Under the pieces are notes generated by a model that did not search any database, was not told the DNA's origin, and was given only the letters and a program-made list of their open reading frames with translations. From Rhodocyclaceae bacterium (lineage in GTDB: Bacteria > Pseudomonadota > Gammaproteobacteria > Burkholderiales > Rhodocyclaceae): a stretch of 35,740 nucleotides of DNA. Position 1 is the stretch's first letter. Each line of letters starts with the position of its first letter. The position numbers and the translations under genes were made by a program. Shown piece after piece: positions 15,146-23,678 of this stretch. The stretch covers positions 1 to 35,740 of the forward strand of contig JAUXWU010000096.1 of NCBI GenBank assembly GCA_030680085.1, read 5' to 3'.

Positions 15146-16282
15146 ATGGAACGCGACGAAGCACTGAAATTCATGCACCAGCTGCTGGCGATGATGGTGC
15201 AGAAAAAAGGGTCCGACCTGTTCATTACCGCCGGGTTTCCGCCCGCGATCAAGGTCGACGGCAAGATGTCGCCCGTCACGGCGCAGATGTTGATGCCGCA
15301 GCACACCGTCGAGCTCGCCCGCGCGGTGATGAACGACCGGCAGGCCGCCGAGTTCGAGGCGACCAAGGAATGCAACTTTGCCATCAGTCCCACCGGCATC
15401 GGCCGCTTTCGCGTCAGCGCCTTCATCCAGCAGGGGCGCACCGGCATGGTCATGCGCACCATCAATACGGCGATCCCGACACTCGACGAGCTCGGTCTGC
15501 CGCCGGTGCTGAAGGACATCGCCATGACCAAGCGCGGCCTGGTGCTGTTCGTCGGCGCCACCGGCTCGGGCAAGTCAACCTCGCTGGCCGCCATGATCGG
15601 CTACCGCAACGAAAACACCCATGGCCACATCGTCACCATCGAAGACCCGGTCGAGTTCGTGCATGAACACAAAAATTGCATCATCACCCAGCGCGAGGTC
15701 GGGGTCGATACCGATTCCTGGGAGGTGGCGCTGAAGAACACCCTGCGCCAGGCGCCGGATGTCATCCTGATCGGCGAGATCCGCGACCGCGAGGTGATGG
15801 AGCATGCCATCGCCTTCGCCGAGACCGGCCATCTGGCGCTGGGGACATTGCACGCCAACAACGCCAACCAGGCGATGGACCGGGTCATCAACTTCTTCCC
15901 CGAAGAACGCCGCCCGCAACTCCTGATGGACCTGTCGCTCAACCTGAAGGCTGTCGTTTCGCAGCGACTCATCCCGCTGAAAACGGGCAAGGGGCGCGCC
16001 GCCGCCGTCGAGATATTGCTCAACTCGCCGCTGATTTCCGATCTGATCGGCAAGGGCGATGTGCATGAAATCAAGGAGATCATGAAGAAATCGCGCGAAC
16101 TGGGCATGCAGACCTTCGACCAGGCCCTGTTCGATCTCTACGAAGCCGACATGATCAGCTACGAGGACGCCCTGCGCTTCGCCGACTCGCTGAACGAGGT
16201 GCGGCTGCAGATCAAGTTGCACGGCAAGGAAATGGCCGATCGGGATCTCGCCGGCGGCATTCAACATCTGGATATCGTTTAG
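15146..16282 (+). CDS. pilU: PilT-dependent accessory retraction ATPase PilU
   Basis: PilU, 378 residues, a PilT paralogue that adds force to retraction in a PilT-dependent manner. Walker A is GATGSGKST near residue 136, Walker B is APDVILIGEIRDREVM, and the His box is HLALGTLHANNANQAMDR. The C-terminal tail (EVRLQIKLHGKEMADRDL) is longer than in PilT, as usual for PilU. It begins 5 nt after pilT and its TAG overlaps the TAA of the convergent methyltransferase gene by 4 nt. Confidence 0.96.
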   Translation: MERDEALKFMHQLLAMMVQKKGSDLFITAGFPPAIKVDGKMSPVTAQMLMPQHTVELARAVMNDRQAAEFEATKECNFAISPTGIGRFRVSAFIQQGRTGMVMRTINTAIPTLDELGLPPVLKDIAMTKRGLVLFVGATGSGKSTSLAAMIGYRNENTHGHIVTIEDPVEFVHEHKNCIITQREVGVDTDSWEVALKNTLRQAPDVILIGEIRDREVMEHAIAFAETGHLALGTLHANNANQAMDRVINFFPEERRPQLLMDLSLNLKAVVSQRLIPLKTGKGRAAAVEILLNSPLISDLIGKGDVHEIKEIMKKSRELGMQTFDQALFDLYEADMISYEDALRFADSLNEVRLQIKLHGKEMADRDLAGGIQHLDIV

Positions 16283-17538
16283 GAACGGGCGCTGCCGGCG
16301 ACCATGGGGAAGCCGTAAAGTCGGCATTCGAGCGCGCCGTTGTAAAGCGGGATGCGGCGGGTGGGTTTGAGTCCGATCAGTTTGGGTAGATTCGGGTCAG
16401 CGGACAGGAACCAGCAGTGCCAGCCAGCGAAGCGTTTTTTCAGGGCATCGCCCAGGCGCGGATAGAAGGCGGTGAGTTCGGCGGATTCGCCCAGCCGCTC
16501 GCCATAGGGCGGGTTGGCGATCAGGATGCCACTGGTGGCTGGCGGGTCGATTTCCAGGAGGTCGGCGCGTCGCACTTCGATGAGATCGTCCAGGCCGGCA
16601 TGGGCCAGGTTTTGCACGCTGCGGGCCACCGCATCGTCGTCGATGTCGCTGCCCCAGATTTGCAGGCGCGGCGGCGCTTCTGTCCGCCGTTCGGCTGCCT
16701 CATAACGCAGGCGCTTCCAGAGGGCGCGGTTATGGATTTCCAGCCGGGTAAAGCCGAAATCATCCGCGTCGCGCGAGAGGCCCGGCGCGTCGCCAAGCGT
16801 CATGCCGGCGGCTTCGAGCAACAGCGTGCCGGAGCCGCACATCGGGTCGAGCAGGGGGGTTCCGGGCGCCCAGCCCGCCAGCCGCAGCACCCCGGCGGCG
16901 AGATTTTCCTTGAGCGGCGCGGCCACCTTGGCAATCTTCTGGCCGCGCAGCCAGAGCGGCTCGCCCGAGGTGTCGAGGTAGAGCGTCGCCGTCTTGTCAG
17001 TGACAAACAAGTGGATGCGGATATCCGGGGCGGCGGTATTCACGTCCGGCCGCAGCCCGCAATCGGCGCGGAAGCGGTCGCACACGGCGTCCTTCACCTT
17101 CAGCGTGATGTACTCGATGCTCTTGAATGGCGCCCGCACGGCGGTGACATAGACGCGGATGCTGTGGTCGACCTTGAACAATTTTGGCCAGGCGACGTCG
17201 TGGGCCAGTTGGTAAATGTCCGCCTCGTTGTGATAGTCGCTGCTGGCAACGCGCCACAGCACGCGCGTGGCGATGCGCGATTCCAGATTCACCCGGTAGC
17301 AGGTTTCCCAGCTCCCCGCAAACCCCGCGCCGCCCGGGGTTGCCGCCACCTGCTGGCCACCGGCCGCGACGATATCCTCGGCCAGCAATGCCTCAAGCCC
17401 GCGCGGGCAGGTGGCGAAGAACGATTCGCCACGCGGGACGTCCGGCTGCCTGGCCGCGCGCGCTTCGCCTGGCTGCCTCGAAAGTCGGCGCTGGCCGCGT
17501 TTATCAATGAGCGGCGGGTTGGTGGTCGGAGCGTTCAA
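16279..17538 (-). CDS. THUMP-domain 23S rRNA (guanine-N2) methyltransferase, RlmL-like
   Basis: A 419-residue protein with a THUMP RNA-binding domain (about residues 40-160) and a Rossmann methyltransferase domain. LLDPMCGSGTLLLEAA is the SAM site and IANPPYGERL the catalytic NPPY. It matches the N-terminal half of E. coli RlmL, which makes m2G2445; the RlmK half is absent, as is common in betaproteobacteria. The first 40 residues are a non-conserved basic tail. Residues about 8-20 (PPLIDKRGQRRLSRQ) are the translation of a dispersed repeat copy, so the true family start is near GESFFATCPRG. The ATG overlaps the upstream CopD-like stop by 4 nt. Confidence 0.9.
   Translation of the reverse strand: MNAPTTNPPLIDKRGQRRLSRQPGEARAARQPDVPRGESFFATCPRGLEALLAEDIVAAGGQQVAATPGGAGFAGSWETCYRVNLESRIATRVLWRVASSDYHNEADIYQLAHDVAWPKLFKVDHSIRVYVTAVRAPFKSIEYITLKVKDAVCDRFRADCGLRPDVNTAAPDIRIHLFVTDKTATLYLDTSGEPLWLRGQKIAKVAAPLKENLAAGVLRLAGWAPGTPLLDPMCGSGTLLLEAAGMTLGDAPGLSRDADDFGFTRLEIHNRALWKRLRYEAAERRTEAPPRLQIWGSDIDDDAVARSVQNLAHAGLDDLIEVRRADLLEIDPPATSGILIANPPYGERLGESAELTAFYPRLGDALKKRFAGWHCWFLSADPNLPKLIGLKPTRRIPLYNGALECRLYGFPMVAGSARS
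17481..17516 (-). repeat. Dispersed repeat copy 4 (AATGAGCGGCG variant)
   Basis: Core AAAGTCGGCGCTGGCC at 17481-17496, then AATGAGCGGCG at 17506-17516 after 9 nt. The only other copy with this second half is 3675-3708. It lies inside the 5' coding end of the RlmL-like gene and is read in the CCAGCGCCGACTTT direction. Confidence 0.8.
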
Positions 17539-17954
17539 AAGGGCTTCACCACGACCAGGATGCAGATGGCCAGGAGCGCCAGCACCGGCACCTCATTGAA
17601 AAAGCGGAACCAGACATGGGAGTGCCGGTTTTCCCCGGCGACAAAGGCCTTGAGCAACCAGCCGCAATACAGGTGATAGACCACCAGCCCGGTGACCAGC
17701 GCGATCTTGGTATGCAGCCAGGCGCCCGAAAAGCCGTAGCCGAGCCACAGCCACAGGCCGGCGCTGACGGCGAGGATGCCGATCGGCGTGACAAAGCGGT
17801 AGAGCTTCCGCGCCATGACCAGCAGGCGTTCGCGCTCCGGGCCGTCGCCTTGCACCATGGACAGATTCACAAAGATGCGCGGGAGATAGAACAGTCCGGC
17901 AAACCAGCTAACGACAAAGAAGATATGGAAGGCTTTCACCCAGAGCATGAGCAT
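17535..17954 (-). CDS. CopD/HemJ-like four-helix membrane protein
   Basis: A 139-residue inner-membrane protein with four hydrophobic helices. It starts MLMLWVKAFHIFFVVSWFAG (two possible ATGs, 17954 and 17948) and continues with LFYLPRIFVN, RKLYRFVTPIGILAV and HTKIALVTGLVVYHLYCG. The conserved His of helix 1 (KAFH) and the histidines in WLHTK and VYHLY are haem-ligand positions in HemJ, the protoporphyrinogen IX oxidase. It could be HemJ or the related CopD-type protein of unknown role; the FxxxWFAGLFYLPR pattern favours the HemJ group. It overlaps the RlmL-like gene by 4 nt. Confidence 0.8.
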   Translation of the reverse strand: MLMLWVKAFHIFFVVSWFAGLFYLPRIFVNLSMVQGDGPERERLLVMARKLYRFVTPIGILAVSAGLWLWLGYGFSGAWLHTKIALVTGLVVYHLYCGWLLKAFVAGENRHSHVWFRFFNEVPVLALLAICILVVVKPF

Positions 17955-17959
17955 GCTGT

Positions 17960-18847
17960 TTATCCTTTATGAGCTGAGGCCATTTGCTGCAGGGCGGCAT
18001 CCACCGTCGGGTAACGCAGCCGCAATTTTAGTTCACGCTTCATGCGAGTGTTGGTCAGACGCCGCGACTCGCCTATGAATGAAAGCAACAGGGGCGACAA
18101 GCGCAGCCGAATCTCTTCGCGCGTGGCGCGCGGCGGCAGGGGCAGGGCGAAGGCATCGGCCAGCTTGTCGAACCAGTCGCCCATCAACAGGTTCGAATCG
18201 TCGCAGATGTTGTAGGCGCGGCAGGCTTGGCCGCGTTCCAGCGCGATGACGCAGGCGCGGGCCAGGTCTTCGGCGTGAATGTGGTTGGTGTAGCTGTCTT
18301 CCGCCGCGACCAGCACGGGATCGCCGCGGCGCAGACGTTCGAGCGGCAGGCGGTCGGCGGCATAGATGCCGGGCGCGCGCAACAGGCTGACCCGCGTCCC
18401 GCTACGCCGGCCGAAGCCGCGCAATCGGCCTTCGGCGGCGACGCGCCGTCTGGCCCGAGCGGTCTGTGCCGCCAGCGGGCGCGTTTCTGGCACATGAGCG
18501 CCACCGCAGTCGCCATACACCCCGCTGGTGCTGATGTAGATAATGCGCCGTGGTAAGCTGCGCGACCTCGTCAGCGCTGCCAGCAGGTTTTGGGTGCGCG
18601 GGTCGCCATCTCCCGTGCCAGGCGGCGGGGCGCTGTGCAGCACCGCGTGCGCCAGCCCCGCCAGGCGACGCAGGGTAGCGGGTTGATCGAGGTCGCCGCA
18701 CAATTGCTTGACACCCATAATGCGCAGGGCAGGGTCGAATTCGCGCACCAGCGCGAACACCTGCCAGCGGCGCGTCAAGGCGGGTAACGCGCGGCGCACG
18801 ACGTCGCCGCAACCCACGATCAACAGTCTTCTTGCAGGATTTCTCAC
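17960..18847 (-). CDS. NAD-dependent epimerase/dehydratase-fold protein (YeeZ-like)
   Basis: A 295-residue extended short-chain dehydrogenase-fold protein. The Rossmann loop is LLIVGCGDVVRRALPAL (GxGxxG becomes GCGDVV, which is degenerate), followed by IIYISTSGVYGDCGG and the NHIHAEDLARACVIAL segment. The YxxxK pair of classical members is not clear, so catalysis is uncertain. The annotation 'SDR family' is as far as the sequence supports. It starts with GTG at 18847 and is head-to-head with the reductase at 18862, which leaves only 14 nt between the two start codons; the promoters must overlap the coding regions. Confidence 0.8.
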   Translation of the reverse strand: MRNPARRLLIVGCGDVVRRALPALTRRWQVFALVREFDPALRIMGVKQLCGDLDQPATLRRLAGLAHAVLHSAPPPGTGDGDPRTQNLLAALTRSRSLPRRIIYISTSGVYGDCGGAHVPETRPLAAQTARARRRVAAEGRLRGFGRRSGTRVSLLRAPGIYAADRLPLERLRRGDPVLVAAEDSYTNHIHAEDLARACVIALERGQACRAYNICDDSNLLMGDWFDKLADAFALPLPPRATREEIRLRLSPLLLSFIGESRRLTNTRMKRELKLRLRYPTVDAALQQMASAHKG

Positions 18848-18861
18848 CGGACGATTATCGC

Positions 18862-19896
18862 ATGGCCTATCAAGTCACCATTCAGCCCAGCGGGCACGGT
18901 TTCAGCGTCTCGAACGAAGACGAAGCCACCATTCTCGAAGCCGGGCTCGCTGCCGGCTTCAACCTCCCCTACGGCTGCAAGGATGGCGCCTGCGGCACCT
19001 GCAAGGGCCGCGTGCTGAGCGGGCAGGTGGATTTGGGCGCGGCGCAGGAAGACGCACTGCCTGCGGAGGAGCGCGCAGCCGGCATGGCGCTGTTCTGTTG
19101 CGCCAAACCTTTGTCGGATCTTTGCATCGAGGTGCGCGAAATCGACGCCGCGCGCGACATTCCGGTCAAGAAACTGCCCTGCCGGGTGCACAAGCTGACG
19201 CGTCTGGCCGACGACGTGATGATGATCCAGCTCAAGCTCCCGGCCAACGAGCGTCTGCAATTTCTGGCCGGCCAGTACATCGAATTTCTGCTCAAGGACG
19301 GCCAGCGCCGCGCCTTTTCGCTGGCCAATGCGCCGCACGATGACGCGTTTCTCGAAATCCACGTGCGGCGCATTCCCGGCGGCAACTTTACCGAGCACGT
19401 CTTCACGCAGATGAAAGAGAAGGACATCCTGCGCATCGAAGGCCCGCTCGGCAGCTTCTTCCTGCGCGAGAACTCCAGCAAACCGATCATCCTGCTGGCG
19501 GGCGGGACGGGCATCGCCCCGATCAAGGGGCTGGTCGAGCATGCGCTGCATATCGGCATCCAGCGCCCGATGCAGATCTACTACGGCGCGAAGGACCGCG
19601 CCGGTCTTTATCTCGGCGGACTCGTCGAACAGTGGGCGGCTACGCACCCGCACATCACCTACATTCCCGTGCTGTCGGAACCGGCAGTCGATGATGCCTG
19701 GACCGGCCGTACCGGTCTCGTGCACACGGCGGTGTTGGCCGACCACGCTGATCTGGCGGCTTATCAGGTCTATGCCTGCGGTGCGCCCGCCATGTGCGAG
19801 GCGGCCAAGCGCGATTTCACCGCGCGCGGCCTGCCGCCGGATGAATTTTTTGCCGACGTGTTTTCTTACGCACCGCGCGCTGCGGTTTCACGTTAA
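18862..19896 (+). CDS. 2Fe-2S / FAD / NAD(P)H oxidoreductase (AscD-like)
   Basis: A 344-residue electron-transfer reductase. The N-terminal plant-type 2Fe-2S domain has the cluster motif [12 protein letters not shown] near residues 38-49 and the fourth Cys in LFCCAKP. The FAD domain follows (RAFSLAN near 155) and then the NAD domain ([13 protein letters not shown] near 217, [12 protein letters not shown] near 305). This order is that of CDP-6-deoxy-delta-3,4-glucoseen reductase and of oxygenase reductases such as BenC. No deoxysugar genes are near, so the physiological partner is unknown. I use ATG 18862 (MAYQVTIQ). It converges on recA with stops overlapping by 4 nt. Confidence 0.9.
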   Translation: MAYQVTIQPSGHGFSVSNEDEATILEAGLAAGFNLPYGCKDGACGTCKGRVLSGQVDLGAAQEDALPAEERAAGMALFCCAKPLSDLCIEVREIDAARDIPVKKLPCRVHKLTRLADDVMMIQLKLPANERLQFLAGQYIEFLLKDGQRRAFSLANAPHDDAFLEIHVRRIPGGNFTEHVFTQMKEKDILRIEGPLGSFFLRENSSKPIILLAGGTGIAPIKGLVEHALHIGIQRPMQIYYGAKDRAGLYLGGLVEQWAATHPHITYIPVLSEPAVDDAWTGRTGLVHTAVLADHADLAAYQVYACGAPAMCEAAKRDFTARGLPPDEFFADVFSYAPRAAVSR

Positions 19897-20942
19897 GCAG
19901 ATTTTTCGGCTTTCTCGGTTTTCCCGGGTTTGCTTTCGCTGCCCGCTAACGTTGCCACCCCCACGGCCGCGCGCACCTTGTTTTCGATTTCGCGGGCGAG
20001 TTCGGGGCGCTCGCGCAGGAACTCGCGCGTCTTGTCCTTGCCCTGGCCGATTTTCTCGCCATTGTAGGAATACCAGGCGCCGGACTTCTCGACGATCTTG
20101 TGCTCGACGCCGAGCTCGACGACCTCGCCTTCGCGGGAGATGCCCTCGCCGTAGAGGATGTCGAAGCGCGCCTCGCGGAAGGGCGGCGCCACCTTGTTCT
20201 TGACAACCTTGACCTTGGTCTCGTTGCCGACAACCTCGTCGCCGTTCTTGATGGCGCCGGTGCGGCGGATGTCCATGCGCACCGAGGCGTAGAACTTCAG
20301 CGCGTTGCCGCCGGTGGTGGTTTCGGGGTTGCCGAACATCACGCCGATCTTCATGCGAATCTGGTTGATGAAGATCACCAGTGTGTTGGTGCGCTTGATG
20401 TTGCTGGTGAGCTTGCGCAGCGCTTGACTCATCAGGCGCGCCTGCAAGCCGGGCAACTGGTCGCCCATTTCGCCTTCGATCTCGGCCCGGGGCGTCAGCG
20501 CCGCCACCGAGTCGATGACGATGCAATCGACGCCGCCAGAGCGCACCAGCATGTCGGTGATTTCGAGGCCCTGCTCGCCGTTGTCGGGTTGCGAAATCAG
20601 CAGATCGGGCACATTGACGCCGAGCTTGGCGGCATAGCCCGGGTCGAGCGCGTTTTCGGCGTCGATATAGGCCGCCACGCCGCCGGCCTTCTGGATTTCG
20701 GCGACGATGTGCAGACACAGCGTGGTCTTGCCGGACGATTCCGGGCCATAGATTTCCACCACGCGCCCGCGCGGCAGGCCGCCGATGCCCAGTGCTATGT
20801 CCAGCCCCAGCGAACCGGTCGAGACGGTCTGAATGTCATCGATGGCCAGACCTTCGCCCATCTTCATGATGGAGCCCTTGCCGAACTGTTTTTCGATTTG
20901 CGCCAGCGCGGCTTGCAGCGCCTTGGTCTTGTTGTCGTCCAT
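19893..20942 (-). CDS. recA: Recombinase RecA
   Basis: RecA, 349 residues: ATP-dependent strand exchange, and LexA/UmuD co-protease activity in the SOS response. Walker A is GPESSGKTT at 66-74, MAW-type core [18 protein letters not shown] is near 175, and [30 protein letters not shown] spans loop L2 (two stretches). The usual AEHALDP is AENALDP here. It is the last gene of the rib-nusB-thiL-pgpA-pncC run, 27 nt after pncC. I see no CTGT-N8-ACAG LexA box in that gap, so SOS control, if any, must come from a promoter inside pncC or further up. Confidence 0.98.
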   Translation of the reverse strand: MDDNKTKALQAALAQIEKQFGKGSIMKMGEGLAIDDIQTVSTGSLGLDIALGIGGLPRGRVVEIYGPESSGKTTLCLHIVAEIQKAGGVAAYIDAENALDPGYAAKLGVNVPDLLISQPDNGEQGLEITDMLVRSGGVDCIVIDSVAALTPRAEIEGEMGDQLPGLQARLMSQALRKLTSNIKRTNTLVIFINQIRMKIGVMFGNPETTTGGNALKFYASVRMDIRRTGAIKNGDEVVGNETKVKVVKNKVAPPFREARFDILYGEGISREGEVVELGVEHKIVEKSGAWYSYNGEKIGQGKDKTREFLRERPELAREIENKVRAAVGVATLAGSESKPGKTEKAEKSA

Positions 20943-20969
20943 GTTGTGCCTTTCTGAAAGTAGTTCTGA

Positions 20970-21470
20970 TTAAGTGATGCGTTCCAGCAGGCCGGAAAGC
21001 GCATGAATTACGGATTGCCGCCGGATCGACTCGCGATCACCGGAAAAAAGTCGGCGCTGGCAGGACGGCACCATCTTCCCATCCTGACCTTTCATGCACC
21101 AGCCAAAGCAGACAGTACCCACCGGCTTGTCCGGTGATCCGCCCGTGGGCCCAGCAATGCCGGTAATCGCCAGTGAAATCGTCGCGCGCGAGTTTTCCAG
21201 TGCGCCCTGCGCCATTTCGCCCGCTGTTTCCAGGCTGACCGCACCGAATTGAGTGATGGTGTCCATGCGAACACCAAGCATATCCGTTTTTGACGCGTTT
21301 GTGTAAGTAACGAAGCCGCGCTCGAACCACCCGGAACTGCCGGGGGTGTGCGTGATCACCTGCGCTGCCCAGCCGCCGGTGCAGGACTCGGCGGTCGCCA
21401 CCACCAGACCGTGTGCGCGGCATGCCGACCCGACGGCTTCAGACAGGGCAACGAGCTCGGCGTCTATCAA
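20970..21470 (-). CDS. pncC: Nicotinamide-nucleotide amidase (CinA C-terminal domain)
   Basis: PncC, 166 residues: deamidates NMN to NaMN in the pyridine nucleotide cycle. The motif ATAESCTGG near residue 25 with the catalytic Ser, GFVTYTNASKTDMLGV near 52, and ITGIAGPTGGSPDKPVGTVCFG (two stretches) are all present. Upstream of recA, as cinA commonly is. Family members read roughly VR(S/T)ETRRFxGDR before the last helix; here that strand is KMVPSCQRRLFSGDR, and PSCQRRLF is exactly the translation of a dispersed repeat copy. Length is nearly unchanged, so the repeat replaced rather than enlarged the segment. The ATG overlaps the pgpA stop by 4 nt. Confidence 0.94.
   Translation of the reverse strand: MIDAELVALSEAVGSACRAHGLVVATAESCTGGWAAQVITHTPGSSGWFERGFVTYTNASKTDMLGVRMDTITQFGAVSLETAGEMAQGALENSRATISLAITGIAGPTGGSPDKPVGTVCFGWCMKGQDGKMVPSCQRRLFSGDRESIRRQSVIHALSGLLERIT
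21047..21069 (-). repeat. Dispersed repeat copy 5, inside pncC
   Basis: Core AAAGTCGGCGCTGGC then AGGACGGC (G-to-A at one position relative to most copies). Read by pncC as PSCQRRLF, a different frame from the copies in thiL and dsbD. Confidence 0.85.
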
Positions 21471-21976
21471 ATCAGGCGATCCACGATGACTTTGAGCACC
21501 GCCAGCGTCAGCACCGTGTAGCCGGCGGCGATCACATCATCCATCATCACGCCGAAACCGTTTTTGATCTGGCTGTCGAAATAATCCGCCGGCGTCGGTT
21601 TGATGATGTCGTAGAAGCGGAACCAGTAAAAGGCCGCCAGTTGCCAGTACCAACCTGCCGGCGCCAGCAGGAGCACGGCCCAGAACGGCACGATCTCGTC
21701 CCAGACGATGCTGCCGTGGTCGGTTACGCCAAGCGCGCGACCGGTGATCTGGCAGGCGGTGACGCCGATTACGAAGCACAGCAACAGAAAAACCGCGAAG
21801 GCAAAATCATCCGGCAGCAGCCCGCGCAAAAAGGGATAGGTGATCCAGGCGAACAGGGTTCCCGCAGTGCCGGAGGCCCACGGCGACAGGCCACTACCGA
21901 AACCGCAGGCCACGAGATGAGCGGGGTGGCGCAACAGGAAGGAAAGCGGCGGGGCGGGGGATTTTGGTTTGATCAT
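21467..21976 (-). CDS. pgpA: Phosphatidylglycerophosphatase A
   Basis: PgpA, 169 residues, an integral inner-membrane phosphatase that turns phosphatidylglycerophosphate into phosphatidylglycerol. Motifs: GFGSGLSPWASGTAGTL near residue 26, DHGSIVWDEIVPFW near 87, and FYDIIKPTPADYFD near 123, with three to four membrane helices. Both its start and its stop lie in ATGA overlaps with thiL and pncC. Confidence 0.96.
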   Translation of the reverse strand: MIKPKSPAPPLSFLLRHPAHLVACGFGSGLSPWASGTAGTLFAWITYPFLRGLLPDDFAFAVFLLLCFVIGVTACQITGRALGVTDHGSIVWDEIVPFWAVLLLAPAGWYWQLAAFYWFRFYDIIKPTPADYFDSQIKNGFGVMMDDVIAAGYTVLTLAVLKVIVDRLI

Positions 21977-22902
21977 GAGAAATGGTCGTAGCCGCGTCGT
22001 GCGATGTCAATCGGTTGGCCGGACGGGTCAAATACGGTGAGTCCGGCGCCGCTTTCGATTCTGCCGATGCAGGCCAGCGGCAGCGCCAGTGCGGCGGCCA
22101 GCGCTTCGACTTCGGCACGTCGCGCCGCCGGCGCGGTGAAGACAAGCTCGTAGTCGTCGCCGCCGGATAGATAGCAATCTCTTTCAAAAGTCGGCGCTGG
22201 CAGGACGGCGGGTTGCAAGGTCGCCGCCTTACCCGAGGCTTCCAGAATGTGACCAAGATCGGCGAGCAGGCCATCGGAAACGTCGATGGCCGCCGTCGCC
22301 AGACTGCGCAAGGCCAGCCCCAGCGCCAGGCGCGGTTCTGGGCGGTGCAGGGTGGCAAGGCAGTCGGTGAGCGCTGGCTCACTCAGCACGGTGCGACCTT
22401 GCAGGTGGGCCAGCCCCAGCGCGGCGCGACCGGGGCTGCCGGAAACCCATATCTCGTCACCGACTTCCGCCCCGGAGCGCAGCAGCGCGGCGCCCGTCGG
22501 CACCTCGCCGAAGATCGTCACACAGAAGTTGCGCGGTCCCTTGGTGGTGTCGCCGCCGATGATGTCGATGTTGAATTTTTCCGCACAGGCGAAGAAGCCG
22601 CAGGCGAATTTCTCGATCCACGCTTCATCTGCCTCTGGCAAGGCTGCGGCCAGCAGCGCCCAGCGCGGTTCTGCACCCATCGCGGCCATGTCCGATACAT
22701 TCACCGCCAGTGTTTTCCAGCCAAGATCTTCGGGATCGGCGTTGGGCAGGAAGTGGGTGCCCGCCACCAGCATGTCGGTGGACACCACCAGCTCGCAGCC
22801 GACCGTCGGGCGCACAATGGCGCCGTCATCGCCGACGCCCTGCACGGTGTGCCGGGTGGCGCGACGAAAATAGCGGTCGATCAGGGCAAATTCAGAAGGC
22901 AC
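21973..22902 (-). CDS. thiL: Thiamine-monophosphate kinase
   Basis: ThiL, 309 residues: phosphorylates thiamine monophosphate to the diphosphate. VGDDGAIV near residue 24, DMLVAGTHFL, LAVNVSDMAAMGAEPRWAL near 68, IIGGDTTKGP near 115, AIDVSDGLLADLGHI near 212, and SGGDDYELVFTAP near 252 are the family's binding segments. Between the last two, the family has a longer linker (LPLSPAL.. and following residues); here it is AVLPAPTFERDCYL, where the PAPTFE part is encoded by a dispersed repeat copy. The restriction enzyme gene ends 20 nt upstream of its start. Confidence 0.95.
   Translation of the reverse strand: MPSEFALIDRYFRRATRHTVQGVGDDGAIVRPTVGCELVVSTDMLVAGTHFLPNADPEDLGWKTLAVNVSDMAAMGAEPRWALLAAALPEADEAWIEKFACGFFACAEKFNIDIIGGDTTKGPRNFCVTIFGEVPTGAALLRSGAEVGDEIWVSGSPGRAALGLAHLQGRTVLSEPALTDCLATLHRPEPRLALGLALRSLATAAIDVSDGLLADLGHILEASGKAATLQPAVLPAPTFERDCYLSGGDDYELVFTAPAARRAEVEALAAALALPLACIGRIESGAGLTVFDPSGQPIDIARRGYDHFS
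22187..22210 (-). repeat. Dispersed repeat copy 6, inside thiL
   Basis: Core followed by AGGACGGCG. Read in the AVLPAPTF frame, in a linker before the SGGDDYEL strand. Confidence 0.85.
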
Positions 22903-22922
22903 AAGGATTTAGACGGTGTCGA

Positions 22923-23678
22923 TTACTTGTCGGCTTTTGACTGTTTGGGTGGTTTGATGGTCGCCGAGTTGAAGACGACGATTTTCTTCCAGTCGATTGC
23001 CCCATCTTCGGCACAGAAATCACGAATAAATTCGGCGGCAAAACGGTTGGCAACCTTGGCGTATTCTTTGCCAAATGCGTCGTTTCTTTCCTTTGCCTTA
23101 TGGCCGAGTGGCTCGACAATTTCCTGATACATCAGACTGTTACCTGAAATAAGCTCCCAGAAGGATTGTCCGCAAAGCTTCTGGTAATCACCTTTCTCCG
23201 GTTTTGTGTCGCGTCCGTAGCAGCAACCATTAACGGTGACAAGATGTTGCTTGTTGCCGACAATTTTGCGCGCCTGGCGGAAATATTCGCGCATCTTCTT
23301 TATCTGACTGGCATTTCCCCAGTTTGGGCCGGACTTAATGGAAACGAGGTAGCGGACTCCAGCACGGTTAAATTCGAGGTCTATGCCCTCGGTGGCGGAT
23401 TTCCGGCCAGCGTAGGTTTTCTGACAAACATGGATTGCCAGGGCTTCGAGAAAGTCACCGAAGACTGTTTCCTCCTGTGAGGACAGATGTGCGTCGAGCA
23501 GTTGTTTGACTAGCTCTGCGGCGGTTTCAATGTGCTTGGCCTTGAACAGATAAGGGTTCTTGCGGCCAAGTACTTTCTCAAGTTTTAGCCCGGCGAGGCT
23601 TTCCAGGCGTTTCTGGTGGAAGCCTGGGACGTTTTTTTTGATGAACTCGGTTAGCTGTTTCTGGGTCTGCAACGGCAT
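22923..23678 (-). CDS. Type II restriction endonuclease, PmeII-like
   Basis: A 251-residue protein resembling the PmeII family of type II restriction enzymes. A PD-(D/E)xK-type site is visible: Glu78 (GDFLEALA), Asp100 (EGIDLEF) and Ser113-Ile-Lys115 (LVSIKSG), followed by GPNWGNASQIKKMREYF. The recognition site cannot be read from sequence. I prefer the ATG at 23678 because GGAGGA lies 12 nt upstream; a GTG at 23687 is possible. It overlaps the end of the methyltransferase gene by 101 nt in another frame. The coding sequence is clearly more AT-rich than ribH or thiL on either side, a sign of transfer. No controller (C) protein gene is present. Confidence 0.82.
   Translation of the reverse strand: MPLQTQKQLTEFIKKNVPGFHQKRLESLAGLKLEKVLGRKNPYLFKAKHIETAAELVKQLLDAHLSSQEETVFGDFLEALAIHVCQKTYAGRKSATEGIDLEFNRAGVRYLVSIKSGPNWGNASQIKKMREYFRQARKIVGNKQHLVTVNGCCYGRDTKPEKGDYQKLCGQSFWELISGNSLMYQEIVEPLGHKAKERNDAFGKEYAKVANRFAAEFIRDFCAEDGAIDWKKIVVFNSATIKPPKQSKADK

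Noticed and set aside
20943-20969. LexA box upstream of recA
   Set aside because: The 27-nt gap has no CTGT-N8-ACAG-like sequence.
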